A DNA stretch of 64,000 nt, taken from NCBI RefSeq assembly GCF_013300725.1, contig NZ_JAAIMM010000001.1, forward strand, positions 180,795 through 244,794. The letters are read 5' to 3'. Of this stretch, positions 1 through 8,746 are shown in pieces (positions within the stretch are counted from its first letter, which is position 1; every line of letters begins with the position of its first letter). Both the position numbers and the translations under genes were made by a program. The stretch comes from Allocoprococcus comes (GTDB taxonomy: Bacteria; Bacillota; Clostridia; Lachnospirales; Lachnospiraceae). The notes under the pieces were generated by a model. That model ran no database searches, was not told the origin of the DNA, and was given only the letters and a program-made list of their open reading frames with translations.

Positions 1-16
1 AGAGAGGTGAATGCAG

Positions 17-871
17 ATGAAAAAAGGATGGAAGATTTTCTGGACAGTTATTATAAGCCTGACGGGGGTAGGCGTTGTATTTTGTATCATTGCTCTATGC
101 TTTGGAGTTACATTTTCACAGTTTGAAAAAGCATATCCGAATGGAATTGGTATTATAAGAAAGAATTATGTTTCTTTTGATGACGATTGGGATGATGATG
201 AGCTGGATGATACAGAAAATGTTGTATCGGGAGAGGTATTTTCCGGTGTGGAGAATCTGAAGCTTGATATTGGTGCAAGTGAGGTGCGGATCAAGACGGG
301 GACAGATGACAAGATCCATGTGGATGATTCCAGAATGAAAACAGAAAACGCAGTGCAGAAAACGCTGTCCGATGACGGGAAAACTCTGGAAATAACAACG
401 AAAATGCGCAGCAGTTTCAAAAATGTGAGAAACGTAAAGGGAACACTTGTGATCTATCTTCCGAAAGATTACAAGTTCGATCAGATGGACATGGAATATG
501 GTGCAGCAACAGCAGAGATCGATGGACTAAATGCGAAAAGCCTTAAGATTGAAAGCGGGGCATCAGGCTGTACAATAAAAAATGCAGATATAGAGGAGTT
601 AGATGTAGAAACAGGAGCCGGAAGTCTGGATTTTTATGGAACAGTGGAAAAAGAAGTGGACATTGACTGTGGTGCTGGAAGAGTCACACTGAATCTGGAA
701 GGAAAAGTGGAGGATTATAATTATGAACTGGATAGCAGTGCCGGTTCGGTAGAAATTGGAGAAGATATAGATCTTGGCGGCTTAAGCACAGAGAAGTCAA
801 TCGATAATGGCAGTAAACGCACGATTGAGATATCGAACGGAGCAGGCAGCGTGGAGATCCGTTTCCATTAG
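17..871 (+). CDS. DUF4097-type putative adhesin domain membrane protein
   Basis: The 284-residue protein has an N-terminal membrane segment (about residues 5-30) and then an acidic region. The rest is rich in repeating short beta-strand patterns with Gly-Ala-Gly turns (GAG, GAA, GSVE), typical of DUF4097/DUF4098 beta-helix-like proteins. Its function is unknown; in Firmicutes such genes often follow a PadR-like regulator and a DUF1700 gene, which would lie off the left edge. An in-frame ATG at 11 lies only 1 nt after the GAGGTG ribosome binding site (4-9), while the ATG at 17 has 7-nt spacing, so 17 is preferred. The protein is probably anchored in the membrane with the beta-rich part outside. 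Confidence 0.75.
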   Translation: MKKGWKIFWTVIISLTGVGVVFCIIALCFGVTFSQFEKAYPNGIGIIRKNYVSFDDDWDDDELDDTENVVSGEVFSGVENLKLDIGASEVRIKTGTDDKIHVDDSRMKTENAVQKTLSDDGKTLEITTKMRSSFKNVRNVKGTLVIYLPKDYKFDQMDMEYGAATAEIDGLNAKSLKIESGASGCTIKNADIEELDVETGAGSLDFYGTVEKEVDIDCGAGRVTLNLEGKVEDYNYELDSSAGSVEIGEDIDLGGLSTEKSIDNGSKRTIEISNGAGSVEIRFH

Positions 872-946
872 AATTAACATAGACAGAAAAATGTATCAGA
901 TGAAACACATATATAATAGAAGAAACACAGAAAAGGAGGAACTTTT

Positions 947-1138
947 ATGGAACCAAAAAGATTATACAGATCTGTAACAGACCGCAAGATCTGCGGTGTA
1001 TGTGGAGGCCTTGGAGAATATTTTAATATCGATCCTACATTGATCCGGCTTGGAGGTGTTTTGCTGGCTTGCGTAAGCTGTGGGACTGCCGTGGTTGCCT
1101 ATTTTGTTGCAGCAGTTATCATTCCGGATCCGGAATAA
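947..1138 (+). CDS. PspC domain protein (63 aa)
   Basis: This small protein is essentially one PspC domain: an N-terminal KRLYRS motif, the CGVCGGLGEYFNIDPT signature at about residues 17-32, and a hydrophobic membrane segment at about 35-58. PspC-domain proteins are inner-membrane factors of envelope-stress systems; stand-alone short versions are common in Firmicutes and their exact role is not established. A strong AAAAGGAGG site precedes the ATG. It follows the DUF4097 gene by about 75 nt, so both may belong to one envelope-stress unit. A hairpin terminator lies just after it. Confidence 0.85.
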   Translation: MEPKRLYRSVTDRKICGVCGGLGEYFNIDPTLIRLGGVLLACVSCGTAVVAYFVAAVIIPDPE

Positions 1139-1180
1139 AAAAATAAGAGAGCTTTGCCGATAAAAAAGGCAGAAGGAGAA

Positions 1181-1214
1181 GAAGTCGGAAGTAATGTTTC
1201 CGGCTTCTTTTATA
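1181..1214 (+). terminator. Intrinsic terminator after the PspC gene
   Basis: A 10-bp stem pairs 1181-1190 with 1198-1207 (one G-U pair) around a 7-nt loop and is followed by a short T-run. It separates the PspC gene from the SASP gene. Confidence 0.7.
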
Positions 1215-1279
1215 ATAACCAGGTATATATGTATAAAATCCGTAATTGGGGAAACACTCTGAAAAAGGAGTTGAAAACC

Positions 1280-1492
1280 ATGAAAAGCACAAAGACAAAG
1301 AAAATCAGACGCGAAGATATCCCCAATCTGGAAACAAGTGAGCGGGTAAAATACGAGATTGCGGAGGAGCTTGGACTTCTCGATAAGGTTCTGGAAGATG
1401 GCTGGAAGAGTCTGTCATCAAAAGAAACCGGGCGGATCGGAGGAATCATTTCAAAAAAATCCAGGAAGAATGAGACCGGGAATTTACAATAA
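1280..1492 (+). CDS. Small acid-soluble spore protein, alpha/beta type (70 aa)
   Basis: The protein has both alpha/beta SASP hallmarks: the KYEIAEELG segment (about residues 25-33), which contains the site normally cut by the germination protease GPR, and the C-terminal helix beginning SKETGRIGG (about 48-56). SASPs coat and protect spore DNA and are degraded on germination. The ATG at 1280 is 9 nt after AAAGGAG; a longer reading from 1154 runs through the preceding terminator and is rejected. The basic N-terminus (KSTKTKKIRR) and the divergent C-terminus suggest a minor SASP variant. The gene would be expected to be forespore-expressed, but no sigma-G promoter was identified. Confidence 0.8.
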   Translation: MKSTKTKKIRREDIPNLETSERVKYEIAEELGLLDKVLEDGWKSLSSKETGRIGGIISKKSRKNETGNLQ

Positions 1493-1533
1493 TATTACAA
1501 ATTTTAAAAAATGTGAATATTTTGCAACGTTTG

Positions 1534-1562
1534 TTGAAAAAGCACTGTATGTTTGATATAAT
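1534..1562 (+). promoter_or_regulatory. Sigma-A-type promoter for the WecG/TagA-like gene
   Basis: TTGAAA at 1534-1539 and TATAAT at 1557-1562 are separated by exactly 17 nt. The predicted transcription start near 1569 rules out the TTG at 1566 as a start and supports the ATG at 1605. Confidence 0.75.
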
Positions 1563-1604
1563 CGCTTGACCGCAAAAACCGAGAAAATGGAACGGGTGAG
1601 GCAA

Positions 1605-2285
1605 ATGAATGAAAAAATGAACGTACTGGACGTACAGCTTGATAACTGTACTGCAAAAGATGCGATGAAGCTCATTGCAGAATATATGCAGACAGAAGAA
1701 CTTAACACAGTAGATATTGTTACGGTGGATACCCTGATGAGAGCGACGCAGCTTGACGGTATGAAAGAAGAGCTGGAGAAGCTGGATCTTCTGCTTCCGG
1801 GAGATCTGGCGATCCTTGAAGCTGCAAAGATTACAGACAGAAAGCGGATCCAGGAGATGGAGGATCAGACGCTGCTGAAGATGGTATTCCATTATTTTCA
1901 TAAGAACCGCTGTAAGATATTTATACTGGCAGGATCTGAGGAAGAAGGAGACAGACTGCAGGGCTATCTGCATGAGGCATACAGTGGGATTCAGGTTGTC
2001 GGTATGAAAGCAGTACCGGCAGACGAAAGTGAGGATGACAGGATCACCAATCTGGTCAACGGCGGAGAAGTAGACTGTGTGATTGCCAGCATGGATTTTC
2101 CTTGGCAGGAACAGTTTGTTTACCGGTGCAAAGAGCAGCTGAATACCAGAATGTGGTTTGGAACAGGACATAGTATTGCTTCCTTTGCAAATGGTGAGAA
2201 CTGGGCAGATCACCTGAAAAATTTTATCGGTAAAAGGATTTTAAAACGGGAGATCAAAAAAGAGCAAAAAAGAAAAGAAGTATAA
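1605..2285 (+). CDS. WecG/TagA/CpsF-family glycosyltransferase
   Basis: This 226-residue protein fits the GT26 family, which transfers ManNAc-type sugars to lipid-linked intermediates in wall teichoic acid or exopolysaccharide synthesis. Seen features are an N-terminal NVLDVQLDN strand, TVDTLMRA and LLLPGDLAIL segments where the family has its substrate-binding loops, a middle KIFILAGSEEEGDRL Rossmann-like strand, and a basic C-terminal tail (KKEQKRKEV) that may contact the membrane. It is a single gene between its own promoter and terminator, so the polymer it serves cannot be named from context. The usual catalytic Asp in a TPDG-like loop is not obvious, so a divergent substrate is possible. 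Confidence 0.7.
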   Translation: MNEKMNVLDVQLDNCTAKDAMKLIAEYMQTEELNTVDIVTVDTLMRATQLDGMKEELEKLDLLLPGDLAILEAAKITDRKRIQEMEDQTLLKMVFHYFHKNRCKIFILAGSEEEGDRLQGYLHEAYSGIQVVGMKAVPADESEDDRITNLVNGGEVDCVIASMDFPWQEQFVYRCKEQLNTRMWFGTGHSIASFANGENWADHLKNFIGKRILKREIKKEQKRKEV

Positions 2286-2366
2286 TTGAAGCGACAAAAG
2301 ACTGAAAATAATAAAAAAAATCAAAAAATCTTTTTCGACAGAATAAATTTTATAATAAACTCAATT

Positions 2367-2407
2367 GAGGAAATGCATAAAAAAATGTGATTTCCTCTTT
2401 ATTTTTT
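2367..2407 (+). terminator. Intrinsic terminator after the WecG/TagA-like gene
   Basis: An 8-bp perfect stem (2367-2374 with 2390-2397) encloses an A-rich loop and is followed by a T-rich run at 2398-2407. Confidence 0.75.
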
Positions 2408-2515
2408 TGGTAATATGTATTAAAGTATTATATATGTATATGACTAAGTCCACAGTTGCGGGGGATGAAGATTGTACAAAGTGTATAGAACCACGGAGGA
2501 TGGAGGAAAGAGAAT

Positions 2516-3604
2516 ATGATATCAAATCAGATACTGCAGAATACAATTGAAGGGTTGAAATCAATTACAAGGATTGATCTTGGAGTGATGGATACAGATG
2601 GAAAGACTTTGGCGACAACATTTCCGGAGCCTGGAGATTATGAGAATGCCGTTCTTTCATTTGTAGAATCTCCGGCAGAAAGCCAGGTGATTCAGGGGTA
2701 TCAGTTTTTCAAAATTTATGATGAACACCAGCTGGAGTATATTCTGATCGCCAATGGCGGCAGTGAAGATGTTTATATGGTTGGCAAGATTGCAGCCTTT
2801 CAGATCCAGAATCTTCTGGTAGCATATAAGGAGCGTTTTGATAAGGATAATTTCATCAAAAATCTTCTTCTTGACAACCTTCTTCTGGTGGATATTTATA
2901 ATCGCGCCAAAAAATTACATATTGACACAGAGGTAAAACGTGATATCTTTATAGTTGAGACTTCTCGGGAAAGAGATGTCAGTGCGCTTGACAGTCTCCG
3001 TTCTGTTCTGGGTGGAAAGGGCAAGGACTTTATTACAGCAGTTGATGAGAAGAACATCATCGTAGTAAAAGAATTAGGTCCTGGCGATGGATATCCGGAG
3101 ATGGACAAGACTGCGCATGAGATTCTCGATCTTCTGAAAGCAGAAGGAGAAGAGAATATCCGTATCGCATATGGTACGATCGTCAATGACATCAAAGAAG
3201 TATCCAAGTCTTACAAAGAAGCGAAGCTTGCGCTCGATGTAGGAAAGATCTTCTTCGACGAGAAGGAAGTTATTGCATATAGTGCGCTTGGAATCGGACG
3301 ACTGATCTATCAGCTTCCAATTCCGCTCTGCAAGATGTTTATCCGCGAAATTTTTGAGGGGAAATCTCCGGACGAATTTGATGAAGAGACGCTCACGACC
3401 ATCAATAAGTTCTTTGAGAACAGCCTGAATGTTTCCGAGACATCAAGACAGCTGTATATTCACAGAAATACACTGGTGTACCGTCTTGACAAACTGCAGA
3501 AGAGCACAGGACTGGATCTGCGCGTATTTGAGGATGCAATCACATTCAAGATCGCGCTGATGGTAGTCAAATATATGAAATACATGGAAACACTGGAGTA
3601 TTAA
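2516..3604 (+). CDS. CdaR/PucR-family transcriptional regulator
   Basis: The C-terminus (about residues 300-360) has the PucR-type helix-turn-helix: a NKFFENSLNVSETSRQLYIH segment followed by RNTLVYRLDKL. The middle (about 120-270) resembles the GGDEF-like domain of CdaR relatives, and the N-terminal ~110 residues look like a small ligand-sensing domain. Family members respond to small metabolites such as sugar diacids or purine breakdown products; the ligand here is unknown. The ATG follows a GGAGGAAAG site. It ends 34 nt before ftsE in the same direction, so the regulator may be co-transcribed with the division and cell-wall module. Confidence 0.8.
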   Translation: MISNQILQNTIEGLKSITRIDLGVMDTDGKTLATTFPEPGDYENAVLSFVESPAESQVIQGYQFFKIYDEHQLEYILIANGGSEDVYMVGKIAAFQIQNLLVAYKERFDKDNFIKNLLLDNLLLVDIYNRAKKLHIDTEVKRDIFIVETSRERDVSALDSLRSVLGGKGKDFITAVDEKNIIVVKELGPGDGYPEMDKTAHEILDLLKAEGEENIRIAYGTIVNDIKEVSKSYKEAKLALDVGKIFFDEKEVIAYSALGIGRLIYQLPIPLCKMFIREIFEGKSPDEFDEETLTTINKFFENSLNVSETSRQLYIHRNTLVYRLDKLQKSTGLDLRVFEDAITFKIALMVVKYMKYMETLEY

Positions 3605-3638
3605 GTTATATCGGAGTATGGATAATTAGGAGGAGCAT

Positions 3639-4325
3639 ATGATAGAACTTAAAGAAGTTACCAAGGAATACTCGAAGGGTATTGCTGCGCTCAATGGTAT
3701 CAACCTTCGGATCGAACAGGGAGAGTTCGTATTCGTAGTTGGAGACAGCGGTTCCGGAAAGTCTACGTTGATACGTCTTCTGATGAAGGAGATCGAACCA
3801 ACGTCAGGTACGATTATTGTCAACGGTCAGAATCTGAATCGTATGAAACATCGCCAGATTCCGCAGTACAGAAGAGGAATCGGCGTTGTATTCCAGGATT
3901 TCAGACTTCTGAAAGACCGCAATATTTATGAGAATATTGCATTTGCACAGCGGGTTACTGAGAAATCTACCCGTGTGATCAAAAAGAAAGTGCCGGCAGC
4001 TCTGTCACTTGTCGGACTGGCACAGAAGTACAAAGCATTCCCGAAGGAATTGTCCGGTGGGGAACAGCAGAGAGTTGCAATTGCCAGAGCTGTTGTAAAT
4101 GAGCCTGCCATTTTGCTGGCTGACGAACCGACAGGAAACCTGGATCCAACCAACTCATGGGAGATCATGAAACTTCTTGAAGAAGCGAACGAGAGAGGAA
4201 CTACAGTTCTGGTAGTTACTCACAACCAGGAAATTGTAAACGAGATGAAAAAGCGCGTTATTACGATGAAGAAGGGTGTCATTGTCAGCGACGAACAAGA
4301 AGGTGGGTATAAGCATGAGGATTAG
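3639..4325 (+). CDS. ftsE: Cell division ATP-binding protein FtsE
   Basis: The 228-residue ABC ATPase has a Walker A (GDSGSGKST, about 35-43), Q-loop (VVFQDFRLL), ABC signature (LSGGEQQRVAIARA, about 138-151) and Walker B (ILLADEPTGNLD). FtsE pairs with FtsX in the membrane and drives activation of a peptidoglycan hydrolase at the septum. The start follows AGGAGG. It overlaps ftsX by 11 nt, and the next gene encodes the expected coiled-coil M23 hydrolase, so the FtsEX-hydrolase module is complete. Confidence 0.95.
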   Translation: MIELKEVTKEYSKGIAALNGINLRIEQGEFVFVVGDSGSGKSTLIRLLMKEIEPTSGTIIVNGQNLNRMKHRQIPQYRRGIGVVFQDFRLLKDRNIYENIAFAQRVTEKSTRVIKKKVPAALSLVGLAQKYKAFPKELSGGEQQRVAIARAVVNEPAILLADEPTGNLDPTNSWEIMKLLEEANERGTTVLVVTHNQEIVNEMKKRVITMKKGVIVSDEQEGGYKHED

Positions 4326-5223
4326 TACAGTTGGATACTCCGTGAAACAGGGAGTTAAGAATATTGGAAGAAATAAGATGTTTTCACTGGCATCTGTTGC
4401 AACTATGGCTGCATGTATCTTTGTGTTCGGACTGTTTTTCTCAATTATTATGAACTTCCAGTATATTGTACACAAAGCAGAAGAAGGCGTGGCGATCACT
4501 GTATTTTTCAATGATGATGCAACGCAGGAGCAGATTGATAATATTGGTACACAGCTTAAAAAGCAGGATGGTGTAAAAGAGATCAAGTATGTGTCTGCAG
4601 ACGAAGCGTGGGAGACATTTAAGGATCAGTATTTTGGCGAATCAAGTGACCTTGCAGAAGGATTTAAAAATGATAATCCTCTGGCAGGATCTGACAACTA
4701 TGAAGTATATATGACAGATGTGGCTTCACAGAAGAAGCTGGTTTCCTTTGCGGAAAGCCTTGACGGGGTTCGCAAGGTTAACAAATCAGATACCGTAGCA
4801 AATACACTGAACAGCGTGAACAAGCTGGTATGGTATGTATCGGCTGTTATCATCGCGATTCTTCTGGCAGTATCTATTTTCCTGATCAGCAATACGGTCA
4901 CAATGGGTATTACTGTCCGAAGGGAAGAGATTGCAATCATGAAATATATCGGTGCGAAGGATGGTTTTGTACGGGCACCGTTCATCATTGAAGGTATCCT
5001 GATCGGTCTTGTCGGTGCGGCGATTCCGCTTGGTATCCTTTATATACTTTATAACAAAGCAATTACTTATATTCTTACAAAATTCAGTCTGCTGAATAAT
5101 ATTCTGGATTTCCTTCCGGTGGGACAGGTATACAAGACACTGCTTCCGGTCGGACTTTTACTGGGAATCGGAATTGGTTTTGTAGGAAGTTTCTTTACGA
5201 TTAGAAAGCACTTAAGAGTCTAG
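4315..5223 (+). CDS. ftsX: Cell division protein FtsX (permease-like subunit)
   Basis: The 302-residue protein has the FtsX layout: a short cytoplasmic N-terminus, one membrane segment (about 25-45), an outside domain (about 50-165) that normally binds the hydrolase coiled coil, and three C-terminal membrane segments with the FtsX/MacB permease fold. The motif TVRREEIAIMKYIGAKDGFVRAPF lies at the cytoplasmic loop (one residue skipped in quoting context is not implied). The ATG at 4315 has an AGGTGG site 8 nt upstream and overlaps ftsE; an upstream TTG at 4276 has no such support. It transmits FtsE ATP hydrolysis to the external hydrolase. Confidence 0.95.
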   Translation: MRISTVGYSVKQGVKNIGRNKMFSLASVATMAACIFVFGLFFSIIMNFQYIVHKAEEGVAITVFFNDDATQEQIDNIGTQLKKQDGVKEIKYVSADEAWETFKDQYFGESSDLAEGFKNDNPLAGSDNYEVYMTDVASQKKLVSFAESLDGVRKVNKSDTVANTLNSVNKLVWYVSAVIIAILLAVSIFLISNTVTMGITVRREEIAIMKYIGAKDGFVRAPFIIEGILIGLVGAAIPLGILYILYNKAITYILTKFSLLNNILDFLPVGQVYKTLLPVGLLLGIGIGFVGSFFTIRKHLRV

Positions 5224-5249
5224 TCGCATAATATTTAAGGGAGACGAAT

Positions 5250-6422
5250 ATGATAAGAGGGAAAAAGATACTTGGGGCGTTACTGGCGTTTACGCTTTGC
5301 TTCGGTATGGTAATTCCGGCACAGGCTGATGATATTTCGGATGCGAAAAAGAAGCAGCAGGAGCTGGAACAGCAGAAGAATACGGCTGAGGCGGAGAAGT
5401 CGGAACTTTCTTCGGAACTGGATTCCATTGTATCAAAGATGGAGAAGACACAGTCAGATCTGACTGCAAAAGAGACTGAGATCAATGATGCAGAGACAGA
5501 GCTGGTAACTGCGAAAGCCAACGAAGATGACCAGTACCAGACGATGAAGCTGCGTATCAAGTATATGTATGAGAACGGGAGCAATGAATTCCTGGAGATC
5601 CTGATGGAAGCTAACAGTATTGCAGATCTGCTGAACAAAGCAGAATACATCAACAAGATTTCCAAATGCGACCGTGAACTTCTTGTAGAATACGAAGATA
5701 CAAGAAAAGATGTCGAGAACAGAGAAAATGCACTTAAAAAAGAGTATGCAGAGCTGGAAAACCTGCAGGATGAACTTGCGGGAGAACAGGCAAATGTAGA
5801 AAAGCTTCTTGCAGATAAGAACATTCAGATCGATAACCTGACATCTGAGATCAGCAGTAATGCTGACAAACTGAAGCAGCTGATTGCAGAAGCAGAGGCG
5901 GCAGAAGCCCGCAGAAAAGAAGCAGAAGCAACGGCAGCCGCTCAGGCTGCACAGGCAGCGGCGGCAGCTCAGGCATCAGCTTCGTCAGGAACAAGCAGTT
6001 CAGGCAATACAAGCAGCAATGCAAGTGCAACGGGAACCGGATCACTTACACATCCGGTGCCGGGGGCAGCGATTACCAGTGGCTTTGGCGGACGTGTGGC
6101 ACCGACTGCAGGTGCAACAACCGGTCATGACGGAATCGATTATGGTGCAGGATACGGAGCAGCAGTTTATGCGGCTGATTCCGGAACCGTTATTACCGCA
6201 CAGTACAACAGTGCACGTGGAAATTACATCGTAATCAATCACGGTAATGGAATGCAGACATGGTATCAGCATCTGAGTTCGATGAGCGTTACCGTGGGAC
6301 AGACGGTGGCAAGAGGTCAGGTGATCGGAAATGTCGGTACGACCGGAATTTCCACAGGACCACATCTTCACTTTGAAGTTCATGTAGGTGGTGTACCGGT
6401 CAATCCACTGAACTATCTGTAA
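5250..6422 (+). CDS. Coiled-coil M23 peptidoglycan endopeptidase (EnvC/PcsB-like)
   Basis: A signal peptide (about 1-27, ending near AQADD) precedes two long coiled-coil stretches (about 28-235). A low-complexity Ala/Gln then Ser/Gly/Thr linker (about 225-265) leads to a LytM/M23 domain (about 270-385). Zinc ligand motifs GHDGIDYG and GPHLHFEVH are intact, so the enzyme should be active rather than a pure activator like E. coli EnvC. Directly following ftsEX, it is the expected secreted partner whose coiled coil docks on FtsX and is opened by ATP hydrolysis to split septal peptidoglycan. Confidence 0.9.
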   Translation: MIRGKKILGALLAFTLCFGMVIPAQADDISDAKKKQQELEQQKNTAEAEKSELSSELDSIVSKMEKTQSDLTAKETEINDAETELVTAKANEDDQYQTMKLRIKYMYENGSNEFLEILMEANSIADLLNKAEYINKISKCDRELLVEYEDTRKDVENRENALKKEYAELENLQDELAGEQANVEKLLADKNIQIDNLTSEISSNADKLKQLIAEAEAAEARRKEAEATAAAQAAQAAAAAQASASSGTSSSGNTSSNASATGTGSLTHPVPGAAITSGFGGRVAPTAGATTGHDGIDYGAGYGAAVYAADSGTVITAQYNSARGNYIVINHGNGMQTWYQHLSSMSVTVGQTVARGQVIGNVGTTGISTGPHLHFEVHVGGVPVNPLNYL

Positions 6423-6451
6423 GATAATACATAACAGGTATGAAAGAGTAA

Positions 6452-7660
6452 ATGATGGAAAATAATAAAAAGAATTTTTGGAAGGGGGCGCTTGCAGGCG
6501 CCCTCGCCATGTTTATGGTAGGTGCTGCGGCACTTGGAATTATGAATGTCGCAGGTGTAGACCTTGGGACCAGTCAGGAAAAGGTCGTAAATGCGCAGGA
6601 AGAGAAAAAACTGAATAAACTGAAAAAGCTGATTGATGAAAATTATCTTTATACAGATGATTTGAAAGAAGAAGATCTGGAGAACGGACTTTACAGTGGA
6701 TACATTAATGCACTGGGGGATCCGTATTCTGTATATTATGATGAAGAACAGACCAAATCCCTGCAGGAATCAACTTCGGGAGAGTATTCGGGAATCGGAG
6801 TTGTTTTTTCGCAGAATCAGGAAACTAAGGTGATCACTGCAGTTCAGGTTTATGAGAACAGCCCGGCGAATGAAGCAGGTATCCAGGCGAATGATATTCT
6901 GTATAAGGTCGGAGATAAGGATGTAAGTGGAACGGATCTTTCCGATGTTGTACAGCTGATCCGCGGTGTAGAGAATACGACTGTTGATATCACAGTCCTG
7001 CGTGGGGATGATGCGAAGGAAGTGACGATGACAGTTACCCGGAGAAAAATCCAGGTGGAGACAGTCAAGTCTGAAATGAAGGATGACCAGATCGGTTATA
7101 TCCGGGTTACGGAATTTGACAGTGTGACCTACGACCAGTTCAAGAGTGCACTTGACAGTCTGGAGGATCAGGGGATGAAAGGACTTGTGGTTGATCTTCG
7201 GGCGAATCCGGGAGGCAATCTTGCGACAGTCACACAGATGCTGGATCTGCTGTTGCCAAAAGGTACGATCGTGTCAACAAAAGACAAGAGTGGTCACGAA
7301 GAGGTGATCTCATCGGATGATGAACACCAGTTTACGAAGCCGATGGCGGTTGTTGTTGACGGCAACAGTGCAAGTGCTTCCGAGATTTTTGCCGGAGCGA
7401 TCCAGGACTACGGACTTGGACCGATCGTGGGAACAACAACTTACGGAAAAGGAATCGTTCAGCAGATCTTTGATCTTGGAGACGGAACCTGTGTGAAACT
7501 GACAATGGCTGAGTACTATACTCCGAATGGAAGAAATATTCACAAAAAAGGAATTACACCGGATGTAGAAGTTGAATATCAGCAGGATGAGAATAATCCG
7601 GATGCAGATAATCAGCTTGATGCAGCATTGGAACAGGTAAGAAATAAAATCAATCAATAA
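6452..7660 (+). CDS. C-terminal processing protease, S41 family (CtpA-like)
   Basis: The 402-residue protein has an N-terminal membrane anchor (about 10-30), a PDZ domain (about 105-185, with GIGVVFSQ and SPANEAGIQANDILYKV) and the S41 tail-specific protease core. The catalytic Ser is in GNSASASEIFAGAI and the Lys in TTYGKGIVQQ, spaced as in CtpA/CtpB. Such proteases act outside the cell on regulatory or wall-active proteins; in several bacteria CtpA homologues degrade peptidoglycan endopeptidases. Its position just after the M23 endopeptidase makes that a reasonable substrate guess. Two ATGs at 6452 and 6455 are equally possible. Confidence 0.9.
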   Translation: MMENNKKNFWKGALAGALAMFMVGAAALGIMNVAGVDLGTSQEKVVNAQEEKKLNKLKKLIDENYLYTDDLKEEDLENGLYSGYINALGDPYSVYYDEEQTKSLQESTSGEYSGIGVVFSQNQETKVITAVQVYENSPANEAGIQANDILYKVGDKDVSGTDLSDVVQLIRGVENTTVDITVLRGDDAKEVTMTVTRRKIQVETVKSEMKDDQIGYIRVTEFDSVTYDQFKSALDSLEDQGMKGLVVDLRANPGGNLATVTQMLDLLLPKGTIVSTKDKSGHEEVISSDDEHQFTKPMAVVVDGNSASASEIFAGAIQDYGLGPIVGTTTYGKGIVQQIFDLGDGTCVKLTMAEYYTPNGRNIHKKGITPDVEVEYQQDENNPDADNQLDAALEQVRNKINQ

Positions 7661-7672
7661 CAGAAATCCGGA

Positions 7673-7700
7673 GGGAATGCCGAAAACGGCATTCCCTTTT
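7673..7700 (+). terminator. Intrinsic terminator after the ftsEX module
   Basis: A 10-bp perfect stem (7673-7682 with 7687-7696) with an AAAA loop is followed by TTTT. Confidence 0.9.
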
Positions 7701-7743
7701 AGTTTTTAATATGATATCATAAGTAAAGAATATTTTTTTTCAG

Positions 7744-7771
7744 GTAACAAAAAGATAATATTTTCTGTTAC
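7744..7771 (+). promoter_or_regulatory. Imperfect inverted repeat upstream of the pyr operon
   Basis: GTAACA at 7744-7749 and TGTTAC at 7766-7771 flank an A/T-rich centre; about 12 of 14 arm positions can pair. It sits 35 nt before the pyrF start. It could be a repressor site or a leader hairpin; no PyrR-type attenuator or clear terminator was seen here. Confidence 0.35.
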
Positions 7772-7806
7772 AGTAAAAATATAAATAGAAAACTGGAGGG
7801 AATAAG

Positions 7807-8733
7807 ATGATTAACAAATTAGTCGCTAACATTAAAAAAACAGGAGCACCTATCGTTGTCGGACTGGATCCGATGCTTTCCTATGTACCAGAGCAGGTAC
7901 AGAAAAAGGCATTTGCAGAGTATGGTGAGACTCTGGAAGGAGCAGCAGAAGCTATCTGGCAGTTCAATAAAGAGATCGTGGATAAGACTTATGATCTGAT
8001 TCCGGCAGTTAAACCGCAGATCGCTATGTACGAACAGTTCGGAATCCCGGGACTTCAGGCATTCAAGAAGACGGTAGACTACTGTAAAGAAAAGGGACTT
8101 GTTGTCATCGGAGATATCAAGAGAGGCGATATCGGTTCTACTTCAGCAGCATATGCTGTTGGACATCTTGGAAGAGTTCAGGTAGGAAGCAAATCCTATG
8201 TACCGTTCGATGAAGATTTCGCTACTGTGAATCCGTACCTTGGATCTGACGGAGTTAAGCCATTTATCGAAGTATGTAAAGAAGAGAAAAAAGGTCTCTT
8301 TATCCTTGTTAAGACATCCAACCCATCCAGTGGAGAATTCCAGGATCGGCTGATCGACGGACGTCCGCTTTACGAACTGGTCGGAGAAAAGGTTGCCGAG
8401 TGGGGAGCAGACTGCATGGGTGATGATTACAGCTACATCGGAGCTGTTGTAGGCGCTACTTATCCGGAGATGGGAAAAGTCCTTCGTAAAGTAATGCCGA
8501 AATCTTACATTCTGGTTCCGGGATACGGTGCACAAGGTGGAAAAGGAAAAGATCTGGTTCATTTCTTCAATGAAGACGGACTTGGAGCAATCGTAAATTC
8601 ATCCAGAGGAATTATTGCAGCATATAAGCAGGAAGCTTATGCAAAATATGGTGCAGAGAACTTTGGAGATGCATCCCGTGCAGCAGTAGAAGCCATGGTA
8701 GCAGATATCAAAGGCGCGCTTGAGAACAGATAA
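7807..8733 (+). CDS. pyrF: Orotidine 5'-phosphate decarboxylase, type 2
   Basis: PyrF removes CO2 from OMP to make UMP, the last step of de novo pyrimidine synthesis. The 308-residue length and VGLDPML start fit the longer type 2 family rather than the ~240-residue type 1. The catalytic Asp-Lys-Asp cluster is visible in VVIGDIKRGDIGSTS (about 101-115). A good GGAGGG site precedes the ATG. It leads a four-gene set pyrF-pyrK-pyrD-pyrE, so OMP supply (PyrE) and consumption (PyrF) are encoded together; the earlier pathway genes are not in this window. Confidence 0.95.
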   Translation: MINKLVANIKKTGAPIVVGLDPMLSYVPEQVQKKAFAEYGETLEGAAEAIWQFNKEIVDKTYDLIPAVKPQIAMYEQFGIPGLQAFKKTVDYCKEKGLVVIGDIKRGDIGSTSAAYAVGHLGRVQVGSKSYVPFDEDFATVNPYLGSDGVKPFIEVCKEEKKGLFILVKTSNPSSGEFQDRLIDGRPLYELVGEKVAEWGADCMGDDYSYIGAVVGATYPEMGKVLRKVMPKSYILVPGYGAQGGKGKDLVHFFNEDGLGAIVNSSRGIIAAYKQEAYAKYGAENFGDASRAAVEAMVADIKGALENR

Positions 8734-8746
8734 GAGAAAAGAATGA

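Noticed and set aside
1154..1279. Longer start for the SASP gene
   Set aside because: The extension runs through a terminator hairpin and has no ribosome site; the ATG at 1280 has a proper one.
1446..2213. 255-residue frame on the minus strand opposite the WecG/TagA gene
   Set aside because: It covers the strong promoter and gene on the + strand and reads as Cys/His/Leu/Phe-rich, like the reverse of a coding sequence; no ribosome site.
2365..2550. 61-residue + strand frame before the CdaR gene
   Set aside because: It begins inside the terminator and overlaps the CdaR start; sequence looks random.
5884..6234. 116-residue second frame inside the M23 endopeptidase gene
   Set aside because: It is an out-of-frame reading of the Ala/Gln-rich linker with Gln/Arg bias typical of a shadow frame.
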